From NCBI RefSeq assembly GCF_024273195.1, contig NZ_JAMZCU010000003.1, positions 1 to 64,000 on the forward strand: 64,000 nt of DNA. The letters run 5' to 3'. Below are positions 8,716 through 16,156 of the stretch, in pieces. The notes beneath the pieces are model-generated. The model had not been told where the DNA came from, did not search any database, and saw only the letters and a program-made list of their open reading frames with translations. Origin of the DNA: Devosia ureilytica (GTDB lineage: Bacteria; Pseudomonadota; Alphaproteobacteria; Rhizobiales; Devosiaceae). Position numbers and translations under genes: made by a program. Numbering within the stretch: the stretch's first letter is position 1; every line of letters starts with the position of its first letter.

Positions 8716-9111
8716 TCACTTGGTTTCCTGGCGCTCCCTGACCTCGGCATGCGGCTGCTGCCAGGGCCAGCGGCCGGAGACTTCCACCTCGAGCGAAAGA
8801 CTGAGGAAGGTGCGGATCGCTATGATTCCGGCCAGAACCGCCAGGCTCTGCAAACTGGGTTCAATGGCGACGGTCGCAATGATATCGGCAGCAACCAGGA
8901 ATTCGAGCCCCAGTAGAATCCCCCGACCAGCGTCGGCGCGATAGCGACGAAAGCTCGTTTCGTCCGCATTGCCGAGCAAGACCGTGTGCAAGAATCGGAT
9001 GGAGCCGAACAGCAAGCCTCCGACAATGACCAAAATTCCGCACCACTCTATGGCTCGCGAAATCCAGTAGAGCAAAGTTGGCGCCAGTCCGTCGTCCATG
9101 CGTGCACTCAT
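8716..9111 (-). CDS. DUF1622 membrane protein
   Basis: A 131-residue inner-membrane protein with about three hydrophobic helices: CGILVIVGGLLFGSIRFL, then GLEFLVAADIIATVAI, then LAVLAGIIAIRTFLSLSLEVEV. The GLEFLVAADI element and the closing SLSLEVEV match the DUF1622 family. No function is known. The ATG at 9111 is preferred over a longer reading that runs into the transporter gene. It lies 52 bases downstream of the DMT transporter on the same strand and may share its transcript. Confidence 0.85.
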   Translation of the reverse strand: MSARMDDGLAPTLLYWISRAIEWCGILVIVGGLLFGSIRFLHTVLLGNADETSFRRYRADAGRGILLGLEFLVAADIIATVAIEPSLQSLAVLAGIIAIRTFLSLSLEVEVSGRWPWQQPHAEVRERQETK

Positions 9112-9163
9112 CGTCAGGTCTTTGGGACCCAACGTCCGCACTGGCGGATTCGATCCGAACGCC

Positions 9164-10075
9164 TCAGGCGCTGCCGGCGGTCGCGGTAATCGTGCGCCGG
9201 AATGTCCCTTGACCGATGGCAACGAGCAGCGCTGCCGCAACGATCACCGCAGCGCCCACCACCTTCCAGATGTCGAGGTGTATACCGAGCAGCAGGACGT
9301 CGAACATGAACGCCCAGAGGATTCCGGTATATTCATAGCCCGCCAGCAGCGACACTGGCGCCCGCGCCACCGCTTCCATCATCATCACATGACCAAAGCC
9401 ACCTAGCAGGCCAGCGCCGATCAACAGCAGCTGCGTCTGCCCATCCAGCGGCACCCAGCCCAACACAATCGAAGCTGCGCCCAGCAATGTGCTGAGGAGG
9501 CCAAACGACAATGCGATGCTGGCCGGCGGGTCGGTGCGCGTGAGGTCCTTCACCTGCACCCGCGACAGCGCGTTGGTCGCCGCCATGCCCACACCGGCAG
9601 CAATGCCGATCAGCGCGCCATCGCGCACCTCGCTGCTGACCAGCGACGGAAACAGCATGATCAGCACGCCGGCAAATCCGAACACGACGCCCAGCACAAC
9701 AAGGATTGCGGTTCGCTCCTTGAGCAGCAGCATGGCCGCGAACATGGACAATATCGGCGTCAGATAGCTGAGCGCAGTCGCGACGCCGACCGAGAGATAG
9801 GCCAGCGCCGTGAAATTGAGCGCCATAACAACGCAACCAAGGAGGCCACGCACCAGATGCTTTCCCGGCCGCTTGGTGCGAATGGACGTTCCCAGCTGTC
9901 CGCGCAAGGCGAGATAGGCAATGATCGGCGGCAGGGCGATAGCGCTGCGCCAGAATATCAACTGGCCCAGCGTCGCATGCAGCGCGGCTTCATGGATGAC
10001 GGCGGACATGGCGATGAGGCACACAAGGCCTCCCGTCGCGAGGACCAGCGCTAGGCGGGGATTATGAACAGGCAT
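9164..10075 (-). CDS. EamA/DMT family transporter
   Basis: A 303-residue inner-membrane protein with about ten hydrophobic helices arranged as two EamA repeats, the first around residues 10-140 and the second around 155-285. The TALAYLSVGVATALSYLTPI segment and GYEYTGILWAFMFDVLLLG are typical of DMT exporters of metabolites or amino acids. The substrate is unknown. Its DUF1622 neighbour downstream is also a membrane protein. Confidence 0.88.
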   Translation of the reverse strand: MPVHNPRLALVLATGGLVCLIAMSAVIHEAALHATLGQLIFWRSAIALPPIIAYLALRGQLGTSIRTKRPGKHLVRGLLGCVVMALNFTALAYLSVGVATALSYLTPILSMFAAMLLLKERTAILVVLGVVFGFAGVLIMLFPSLVSSEVRDGALIGIAAGVGMAATNALSRVQVKDLTRTDPPASIALSFGLLSTLLGAASIVLGWVPLDGQTQLLLIGAGLLGGFGHVMMMEAVARAPVSLLAGYEYTGILWAFMFDVLLLGIHLDIWKVVGAAVIVAAALLVAIGQGTFRRTITATAGSA

Positions 10076-10138
10076 GCCCGTTCTATCGGCGCCAAATGCG
10101 GTCCGCGCAACAGATAAATTGGCCGTCCCAGTGAGCGG

Positions 10139-10912
10139 TCACTGGGTTTGTCGCCTTGCCCAAGCTTTCATGGCCGAGACCAGATAGCCGGCAAAGCCGG
10201 GTGCGATGGCCTCGTAGCGTTTTCTGAAGTCGGGGTGCTCGTAGATATCGGCAAGGCCCGCATAGGCCTCCGGCGAACACTCCCGCCCCCAGCTTCGCGC
10301 CACCCAGCTCCGGTGCCGCTCGATCATGGGGTCGAGGGCCGCAGCCTGTGGCGGAAGACCCTGGCGCAGACCTTCGGCCAGCCCCTCCTCTATGGTCTTG
10401 AGTTCGGCCATCCACGCAGCGCGTTCGGCATCGCTCATGGCCGTCGCCGCCTTGCGGCTGGCTTCGATATCGGTTTCCATGTCTGGACCGTATCGATCCA
10501 CCAGCCATGCTTCGTAGACAGCCTGCTTTTCGGCCGAGACCACGCCGGAATAAAGGTCCTTGTCGTCCATTTTGCACTCTCCGTTGAGACGGGCGATTGT
10601 GCGGTCAATCGTCCTCACCATGCCGGCGTAGCGCTTCGCCTGCTCTTCAAGACGGTCCCGCTGCTGGCGCAGTGTATCGAGCCGGTCGAAGCCCGGCGCA
10701 TCGAGGATGGCGCCAATCTCGGCCAGGGAGATGTCCAGTTCGCGGTGAATGAGAATCTGCTGCAGGCGCAGCAATTCCTCCTCGCCATAATAGCGATAGC
10801 GGTTGTCGCCGGTGAATGCGGGCTTGAGCAGACCGACGTCGTCATAGTGGTGCAGCGTGCGCACCGAGACACCCGCAAGCCGGGCCAATTGAGTGACGGT
10901 ATAGGTCTTCAT
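10139..10912 (-). CDS. MerR regulator with TipAS ligand domain
   Basis: A 257-residue transcription factor. Residues 1-75 form the MerR DNA-binding domain (TVTQLARLAGVSVRTLHHYD; NRYRYY), followed by a coiled-coil dimer helix to about residue 110. The remainder resembles the TipAS drug-recognition domain seen in TipA-like activators (GLPPQAAALDPMIERHRSW). Such proteins bind antibiotics or other hydrophobic ligands and activate exporters. No neighbouring target gene is obvious apart from the DMT transporter downstream; regulation of it is only a possibility. Confidence 0.88.
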   Translation of the reverse strand: MKTYTVTQLARLAGVSVRTLHHYDDVGLLKPAFTGDNRYRYYGEEELLRLQQILIHRELDISLAEIGAILDAPGFDRLDTLRQQRDRLEEQAKRYAGMVRTIDRTIARLNGECKMDDKDLYSGVVSAEKQAVYEAWLVDRYGPDMETDIEASRKAATAMSDAERAAWMAELKTIEEGLAEGLRQGLPPQAAALDPMIERHRSWVARSWGRECSPEAYAGLADIYEHPDFRKRYEAIAPGFAGYLVSAMKAWARRQTQ

Positions 10913-10949
10913 TTATCTCGCATCCTCCGCGAGACCAGCCAATAGTCCC

Positions 10950-11435
10950 TTACGCCGCGTCAGGGTCAAGCGCGGGCACGCCGGGGTTACGGGACAGGCT
11001 GGCATTGGCATATCGGTCGTCATGGCTGACTTCCGTACCCGCCCATGCTGGAAGGTCGACAGATTGATCGGCGGAGGCAAGCTCCACCTCGGCCATGACA
11101 AGGCCCGCATGCGCACCTTCGAAAACGTCGACCTCCCAAGTCAGCCCACCATGGGGCACGAGATATCGGCGCTTCTCGACCACATTGGGCCGAGACATCT
11201 CGAGGAGCGCCCTGCCCTCGTCCAGCGGAACCTCATATTCGAACTCCGCGCGGCTGATGCCGTCGGTGGGCCCCTTGAGGGTCAGAACTGCGCGGCTGTC
11301 GTCGAGAATGCGAATGCGTACCGTGGCCTTGGCGCTGGTTGACAGATAGCCCTGCCGCAGCGCGGCGCTGCCGGTTGACGATGCGCGCCAGTCGTCACCC
11401 TTGACCAGGAATTTGCGCTCGATCTCAATGGCCAT
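10950..11435 (-). CDS. CYTH domain protein (triphosphate tunnel metalloenzyme)
   Basis: A 161-residue protein opening with the EIERKFLV signature of the CYTH/triphosphate tunnel fold. Alternating Lys/Arg and Glu strands follow (VRIRILDDSRAVLTLKG; EFEYEVPLDEG; KRRYLVPHGGLTWEVDVFEG). Bacterial members often hydrolyse tripolyphosphate with a divalent metal. Its start touches the stop of the CHAD gene, and the CYTH-CHAD combination, fused or adjacent, is widely linked to polyphosphate. Confidence 0.92.
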   Translation of the reverse strand: MAIEIERKFLVKGDDWRASSTGSAALRQGYLSTSAKATVRIRILDDSRAVLTLKGPTDGISRAEFEYEVPLDEGRALLEMSRPNVVEKRRYLVPHGGLTWEVDVFEGAHAGLVMAEVELASADQSVDLPAWAGTEVSHDDRYANASLSRNPGVPALDPDAA

Positions 11436-12335
11436 TCATCGCTCCCGCACCAGCAAATCCCAATAATGCTCGAACCGTGCCGTCATAGCCGATGGACGCT
11501 CGACCGAAAACTGTCGGCCCATGGTCAAAGCCTCTGCCAGCAGATATGCCTTTCGCCCATCCGCCAGAGCGAGCAGCACGTCCCCAGTCTGCTCATCACC
11601 CAGGGTGGCGGTGCGGATCCAATCACCCAGCACCGCAAAGTTGTTGTGCTCACCGAGGGCATCGCCAAGCCTGTCCAGGCCTTCCGCCAAGGGCCCCAGC
11701 ACCAGCGGGGCAGCGGGCTTGAGCAAGCGCACATGATACCAGTGGTATTTTGCAGCTTTGCGCCACTCGTGGACGGCGGTGTCCGACGGCTGCTTCTTGA
11801 TTTTTGCCAGCCCCTTGCGGAACTTCGCATAGGCCTTCTCAAGTCCGGGCGCGAGGACATCAAACCCACGCTCGTCGAGCGTCCAGGTCTTTATGCGCTT
11901 CCGCACCGCTTCCAGCCGCTCACGCGCGGTGTGCAGCAGTTCGTCTTCACCCATCTGCCGGCGCAGATGGGTTTCGCGTGCCGCCAACTTGAGGCGCAGG
12001 GACTGGACCGCCGCAGCTGCATCGCCGGCCACGCGCTCACCACCAAATCCGACCAGCGCATCGAAACTGTCGATCATGACGGCCGCATCGCGGGCCACTG
12101 ACAGCCCCTCGGCCACCGCACGGATAGCCTGGTTTTCAGCGGCATAGTCGTCGCAACACGGACGTACGAGGCGCAGCAATCCGCGCACCTTCTTGCAGTT
12201 ACGGCGCACGGCATGGACCGTCTCATCGAAATTGCCGCCCCGCTCGATGACGCCGAGAGCATCATCGACCTGTTCAAGGGCGATGGCTCGCACCTGCGCA
12301 GGCACGTCCGAGGATTGTTTGAAGGCATAGGCCAT
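11436..12335 (-). CDS. CHAD domain protein
   Basis: A 299-residue helical protein of the CHAD family. Conserved His and basic residues appear in HAVRRNCKKVRGLLRLVRP near residue 41 and HEWRKAAKYHWYHVRLLKP near residue 170. CHAD domains bind inorganic polyphosphate and some localise to polyphosphate granules. It is immediately upstream of the CYTH gene, with which it almost certainly forms an operon, and just downstream of ogt. Confidence 0.9.
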   Translation of the reverse strand: MAYAFKQSSDVPAQVRAIALEQVDDALGVIERGGNFDETVHAVRRNCKKVRGLLRLVRPCCDDYAAENQAIRAVAEGLSVARDAAVMIDSFDALVGFGGERVAGDAAAAVQSLRLKLAARETHLRRQMGEDELLHTARERLEAVRKRIKTWTLDERGFDVLAPGLEKAYAKFRKGLAKIKKQPSDTAVHEWRKAAKYHWYHVRLLKPAAPLVLGPLAEGLDRLGDALGEHNNFAVLGDWIRTATLGDEQTGDVLLALADGRKAYLLAEALTMGRQFSVERPSAMTARFEHYWDLLVRER

Positions 12336-12338
12336 GTA

Positions 12339-12875
12339 TCAGAACCCAAATGTCATTTGCCCAGCGGGGGTGCCAATGCTGACGCCCTCCAACGCAAGCA
12401 TTTTGACCTTGGTTGCAGTGCCGCCCGGCGCAGAAAAGCCGCCCGGCTTGCCGTCGCTGGCAAGCACGCGGTGACAGGGTATGACCAGCGGGATGGGATT
12501 GGCGCCCATGGCCTGCCCAACCGCCCGCGACAGGCCGATATCGCCCAGTTGCCGGGCCAGATCGCCATAGGTGACCGTCTGTCCCCAACCGATCTTGATC
12601 AGCAGGTCATAGGCACGACTGTGAAAATCGGGAACGCCAGCGAGGTCGAGCGGCACATCGGCAAAATCGACCGCTTCGCCTTCGGCATAGTCCTCGATGC
12701 TGTTCATCAGGGCCGAGATCATCCGGGTCGGCTCGCCAGGCTGCGTCGTACCGCGATTGAGTCGTTCCAGCAGGACCGTCTCATCGTCACCTGGCAGGAG
12801 CAGGCGGGCCAGACCCTTGTCCGTCCAGCCAATGCCAAAGCGCCCCAGTGCGGTATCGAAGGTCGTTGTTTCCAT
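12339..12875 (-). CDS. ogt: methylated-DNA--protein-cysteine S-methyltransferase
   Basis: Repairs O6-alkylguanine by transferring the alkyl group to its own cysteine. The 178-residue protein has the helix-turn-helix with GDLARQLGDIGLSRAVGQAMGANP and the active-site motif IPCHRVLASDGKPGGF near residue 140. It lacks an Ada N-terminal domain, so it is the Ogt type. The ATG at 12875 leaves the usual beta-rich N-terminal domain; a longer reading adds unconserved residues. The CHAD gene begins 3 bases after its stop. Confidence 0.93.
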   Translation of the reverse strand: METTTFDTALGRFGIGWTDKGLARLLLPGDDETVLLERLNRGTTQPGEPTRMISALMNSIEDYAEGEAVDFADVPLDLAGVPDFHSRAYDLLIKIGWGQTVTYGDLARQLGDIGLSRAVGQAMGANPIPLVIPCHRVLASDGKPGGFSAPGGTATKVKMLALEGVSIGTPAGQMTFGF

Positions 12876-12953
12876 GGACCGAGCATAGGCCGCCGCAGGG
12901 ATGGGAGCCAGAGCGCGAAAGCATGCGGGCCGCAACTTGCGGCCCGCCTTATC

Positions 12954-13949
12954 TCACACGGTTGGTGCGACACCTGTATCAGCCGCGCCTCCACCAAAGC
13001 GGCGACCTGCCCATCCGGCGGCCTTGTCCTTGAGCTGGTTGAACTTCTTGGACGCCGAACTCAGCCGTTGATCCCAGACCGGATCGGGCGACTGACCTTC
13101 GACAGTCTTGAAATAGACCTCCATCAGGCAGGCAATGGCGAAAGGCTCAATCAGCGCCACCTTGGCTGCCCAGGCAAAAAGGATGGCGAAGACGAAGCCA
13201 CCCGCCGACCACGCGCCGGGCAGTATCCAGACCAGCGCAGCGGCCGGCGCCAGCATGATGAGGAACACGATGAAGGCGAGGCCATAAGTGAAGACCGTCA
13301 GCCAGGCAGCGTTCTTGAGCATGACCTTGTAGTTCTGCCCGTAGAGCACCAGCGCGGTCTTGGCCGAATCCCACGGGTTGGTCGCGCGGGTGCGAATGGC
13401 ATAGGCAAGGATCACCTCGTCCACCAGCCCCACCGCAATGCGCAGGAAAGCACGGACCAGACCCACAATCTGCTGCAGACCGGGGATCGGCAGGATGGTC
13501 GCGATACCTTCGACAATGCCGGTAATGGCGCGCAGCACGCCCTTGACCAGTTGATCGACGCCGAAGAGCACGCTGGTTTCGGCGAAGCGCTCCTTCACGA
13601 CGCCGGACGCATAGTCGATCTGCGAACGCCCATCGGGGATGGGCTTGTTGTCGAGCAGTTCGACCAGCACGGCAATATGGCCCGCTTTGACCACATAGAG
13701 GATATATTCGCGCAGAAGGTAGATGACGCCCGCCGTCAGCCCGAAGCCGGCAATGCCGCCCCAGACCGAAGTGCTGGCCTGGAAGTCGGCATCGCCAAAG
13801 GCGCCAACGCCCCAGCCGATGCCGGCACCGACGCCGGTGACCAGTACATAAGCCACTGCGATGCCGAAATAGACCACCATACGGAAGGCGATGAACGGCC
13901 AGGTACGCAACATCAGGCCCATGGCCCGACCAATTGAGAAGTCCCACAT
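12954..13949 (-). CDS. polytopic membrane protein of unknown function
   Basis: A 331-residue membrane protein that I do not recognise as a characterised family. It has hydrophobic segments near residues 15-40, 60-85, 150-175, 215-240 and 245-270, joined by charged loops, and a basic cytoplasmic tail (AAGWAGRRFGGGAAD). The ATG at 13949 was chosen because GGGGGA lies 9 bases upstream; a TTG start at 13970 is less likely. It is divergent from the pseudouridine synthase gene. Confidence 0.8.
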   Translation of the reverse strand: MWDFSIGRAMGLMLRTWPFIAFRMVVYFGIAVAYVLVTGVGAGIGWGVGAFGDADFQASTSVWGGIAGFGLTAGVIYLLREYILYVVKAGHIAVLVELLDNKPIPDGRSQIDYASGVVKERFAETSVLFGVDQLVKGVLRAITGIVEGIATILPIPGLQQIVGLVRAFLRIAVGLVDEVILAYAIRTRATNPWDSAKTALVLYGQNYKVMLKNAAWLTVFTYGLAFIVFLIMLAPAAALVWILPGAWSAGGFVFAILFAWAAKVALIEPFAIACLMEVYFKTVEGQSPDPVWDQRLSSASKKFNQLKDKAAGWAGRRFGGGAADTGVAPTV

Positions 13950-14005
13950 GCTCGATTGTCCCCCAAGCAATTGGATAAATGCGTGGGTCTCTGGTACAGG
14001 GCCTC

Positions 14006-14677
14006 ATGCCCGGACCCATGCCCACACTCACCGACTACTTTCCACCGACTGAACCGTACCTGAACATCATTCATGTCGATGATGATATTCTGGTCGTGGA
14101 CAAGCAGTCTGGCCTGCTCAGCGTTCCCGGTAAAGACCCAAGTCTATGGGACTGCATCGAATACCGGGCGCGCCAGACCTATCCCACCGCCGGCATGTGC
14201 CACCGGCTCGACAAGGATACGTCCGGGGTCCTGGTGCTGGCGCTCAACAAGCGCGCGCATGGCCGTATCGGCAGCCAGTTCGAGCACCGCAAGACCACCA
14301 AGAGCTACATTGCCCGCGTTTCAGGCATCGTTGCGGAGGACAGCGGACTGATCGACTTGCCGCTTGGCACCGACTGGCTCAACAAGCCGCGCCAGAAGGT
14401 CGACCACGATCATGGCCGTGCCGCGCAGACCGAATGGCATGTCATAGAGCGCGAGGCCAACGCGACGCGGCTGCGTCTGGTGCCACTTACCGGACGCACG
14501 CATCAGTTGCGCGTTCACATGAAGGCCATCGGCCATGTGATTCTGGGGGATGCGTTTTATGCCGAGGGTGAGGACCTGCTGGCAGCCGACCGCCTGCAAC
14601 TGCATGCCGCCGAACTGGGCTTCACCCACCCGACGACAGAAGTGTTCACCAGCTTCGTAGCGCCAACGCCATTCTGA
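14006..14677 (+). CDS. RluA-family pseudouridine synthase
   Basis: Isomerises uridine to pseudouridine in rRNA and/or tRNA. The 223-residue protein has no S4 domain and carries the catalytic motif HRLDKDTSGVLVLA, with the nucleophilic Asp, near residue 65. The later GRTHQLRVHMKAIGHVILGD motif is near residue 162. The short form resembles E. coli RluA, which modifies 23S position 746 and tRNA position 32, but the site is not proven. A second ATG at 14018 is an equally possible start. Confidence 0.9.
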   Translation: MPGPMPTLTDYFPPTEPYLNIIHVDDDILVVDKQSGLLSVPGKDPSLWDCIEYRARQTYPTAGMCHRLDKDTSGVLVLALNKRAHGRIGSQFEHRKTTKSYIARVSGIVAEDSGLIDLPLGTDWLNKPRQKVDHDHGRAAQTEWHVIEREANATRLRLVPLTGRTHQLRVHMKAIGHVILGDAFYAEGEDLLAADRLQLHAAELGFTHPTTEVFTSFVAPTPF

Positions 14678-14678
14678 T

Positions 14679-14966
14679 CTAGTCCGCCGCGCCGATATAC
14701 CCCACCTCGATGCGCTGGAAGAGGCTGCCCTGTTTCATCGTGTCGAGCCAGCGGCGGAAATCGGCAACGTCCTTGAACCCGGCGCGCTGTGCTTCGGCGT
14801 CGGTTACCGCATCCGGGGTCGTATCGGTGACCGATTTGATCGCCAAGAGCCCCACCTTGGTCTTGAGCGTGCCGCCCGGTTTGACCGTTGGGCGGTTCCA
14901 GCGACGGAAGATCAGGTCGACCTTGCCGGCCTTGATCAGTTCGAGAAGATCGCGCTTGAGCAACAT
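14679..14966 (-). CDS. small ASCH/PUA-like domain protein
   Basis: A 95-residue protein whose opening (LLELIKAGKVDLIFRRWNRP) and the following VGLLAIKSV strand resemble an ASCH domain, a PUA-like RNA-binding fold. The closing QRIEVGYIG strand fits the barrel. The family call is tentative. Its start overlaps the stop of the RidA gene, so the two are an operon. It ends 2 bases from the convergent pseudouridine synthase, leaving no room for a separate terminator. Confidence 0.6.
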   Translation of the reverse strand: MLLKRDLLELIKAGKVDLIFRRWNRPTVKPGGTLKTKVGLLAIKSVTDTTPDAVTDAEAQRAGFKDVADFRRWLDTMKQGSLFQRIEVGYIGAAD

Positions 14967-15346
14967 CAGTCCAGCACCGCCGTGGCTGCGATCTCAATTT
15001 TGAGGCCCGCGGCCAGCAGCTCCTTGACCACCACAGTCGCGCGCACCGGATAGGGCTGCTCGGTGAAATACTCGCGATAGACCTTGTTCATACCGGCCGC
15101 GTCGGCGCTATCGGTGAGGAATATCTGCACCATGACAAGATTGCGCAGCGTGCCGCCGGCCGCCTTGACGGCAATATCCAGATTGCCGATGCAACGGCGC
15201 GCCTGCGCCTCGATGCCGCCTTCGACGATCTCGCCGCTGACGGGATCTTCGGCAATGGCGACGAGCCACAAATGCTTGCCGGCGCGCACAGCATCGTTGA
15301 TAGGCGCCGAGGATGGCGCAATGCCGGTTTCGATACGTTCGATCAT
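14966..15346 (-). CDS. RidA family protein
   Basis: A 126-residue protein of the RidA/YjgF family, which deaminates reactive enamines and imines formed by PLP enzymes. Recognisable parts are the N-terminal strand, EAQARRCIGNLDIAVKAAGG and the C-terminal VRATVVVKELLAAGLKIEIA, where the Arg is the usual ligand-binding residue. The ATG at 15346 is preceded by GGAGG. It is co-transcribed with the small ASCH-like gene and is divergent from the tRNA-Leu locus. Confidence 0.9.
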   Translation of the reverse strand: MIERIETGIAPSSAPINDAVRAGKHLWLVAIAEDPVSGEIVEGGIEAQARRCIGNLDIAVKAAGGTLRNLVMVQIFLTDSADAAGMNKVYREYFTEQPYPVRATVVVKELLAAGLKIEIAATAVLD

Positions 15347-15423
15347 AGGGCCTCCGTGGAAGAATCGCGCGGGCGCAATTGTGTTGCGGAATTGCTTGTG
15401 ACAAACACGGGCAGCCGAGCCAA

Positions 15424-15466
15424 GCGGGCGTGGTGGAATTGGTAGACACAAGGGACTTAAAATCCC
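15424..15466 (+). pseudogene. 5' half of host tRNA-Leu(UAA), split by the element
   Basis: The sequence begins with acceptor strand GCGGGCG, a D-arm typical of tRNA-Leu (GTGGAATTGGTAGACAC) and a complete anticodon arm, GGGACTTAAAATCCC, with anticodon TAA (UAA). It then breaks off into unrelated sequence with no variable arm, T-arm or 3' acceptor strand. The missing 3' half is at 30,393-30,447. Joined at the shared core the two halves fold as a perfect tRNA. This copy alone cannot give a functional tRNA. Confidence 0.93.
15454..15466. repeat. left attachment core (attL)
   Basis: GACTTAAAATCCC is repeated exactly at 30,393-30,405 and marks the crossover region of the integrative element. It covers the anticodon loop and the 3' side of the anticodon stem of the host tRNA-Leu(UAA). 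The flanking bases differ on the element side at each end, as expected of attL and attR. Confidence 0.92.
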
Positions 15467-15600
15467 GACGTGTCCGCAGAAAAGCGCAACCGGATCATGC
15501 GCTTAGGCCTGTTCGAGCCGATAAAGGCCTGATATAGGCCCGATGCGCGCGGCTGACATGAGTCGCGGGCATGGGTTATGAGGGTGCGGGAAGACAAAAA

Positions 15601-15686
15601 GGCCGCTTGCCGAAACTGGTAGACGGAAGGCACTTAAAATGCCTCGGGCATCGCCCGTGTGGGTTCGAGTCCCACAGCGGCCACCA
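15601..15686 (+). tRNA. tRNA-Leu (anticodon UAA), element-borne
   Basis: An intact tRNA including an encoded CCA. Acceptor strands GGCCGCT and AGCGGCC pair fully. The D-stem is CCG/CGG with GGTAGA in the loop; the anticodon arm is AGGCA-CTTAAAA-TGCCT; the long variable arm is CGGGC-ATC-GCCCG; the T-arm is GTGGG-TTCGAGT-CCCAC. The discriminator is A, as tRNA-Leu requires. It differs at most stem positions from the split host tRNA yet has the same anticodon loop. It lies 134 bases inside the element, in the same direction as the broken host gene. Confidence 0.95.
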
Positions 15687-15909
15687 TGCATTTGTAAACC
15701 GAGGCTCGGGGCAATCCCCCTCAACCAGCGCGTTTACGGATTTACGTGGCGGATATATGCGTTCCTCATGCCGTTGCGGTTTTGGGAAACAAAGCGACAT
15801 GTTCCAAGGTCCCAATCACATCAACATGGTTAACTAAATCTTGGTTTTTCCACGACAATTTGGCTTGCACGGCATTGACCTTGTGCATCTCTCTCGCTGA
15901 GATGACACA

Positions 15910-15942
15910 TTGACGAATCTGCGATGTTCTCGTATTGTTCTC
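15910..15942 (+). promoter_or_regulatory. promoter with direct-repeat operator for the defence cassette
   Basis: TTGACG (15,910-15,915), a 17-base spacer and TATTGT (15,933-15,938) make a near-consensus promoter ahead of the small ORF and methyltransferase. TGTTCTC occurs at 15,925-15,931 and again at 15,936-15,942, 11 bases apart, one helical turn, and the second copy overlaps the -10 box. This is a plausible binding site for the cassette's XRE regulator; binding is inferred. Confidence 0.5.
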
Positions 15943-15976
15943 ATCATGAAAATTGCCAAGAAGAGGGTTTTAGATA

Positions 15977-16153
15977 ATGAGAACTGTAAAGCCCGATAGT
16001 ATCGATAGCATGCAAACGGTAGCCGACCCTGTGGTTTTTGGCCTCTTTTCGGTCGCTGGCTGCTATCAGGATGTGGGCAGCATCAATGACTTTCAGCGGG
16101 CCATAGAGCGAATCAAAGCGAGTGTCCATAAATTTGCAGCAAGGAAGATTTGA
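15977..16153 (+). CDS. 58-residue protein of unknown function upstream of the methyltransferase
   Basis: A short open frame with AAGAGGG 9-14 bases before its ATG and a stop 3 bases before the methyltransferase start, which indicates an operon. The product has a hydrophobic middle (VVFGLFSVAG) and a basic, helical C-terminus (RAIERIKASVHKFAARKI). I recognise no family. It could be a leader peptide coupling translation of the methyltransferase, a small regulator, or a chance frame; the ribosome site and spacing favour a real gene. Confidence 0.5.
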   Translation: MRTVKPDSIDSMQTVADPVVFGLFSVAGCYQDVGSINDFQRAIERIKASVHKFAARKI

Positions 16154-16156
16154 CCT

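Noticed and set aside
12213..13937. Open frame of 574 codons on the plus strand
   Set aside because: It runs antisense across the CHAD, ogt and membrane-protein genes, each well supported, and its translation is low-complexity with no domain.
15424..15540. Functional tRNA-Leu at the left junction
   Set aside because: After the anticodon arm there is no variable arm, T-arm or acceptor complement; TTCGAGC near 15,510 is not flanked by a pairing T-stem.
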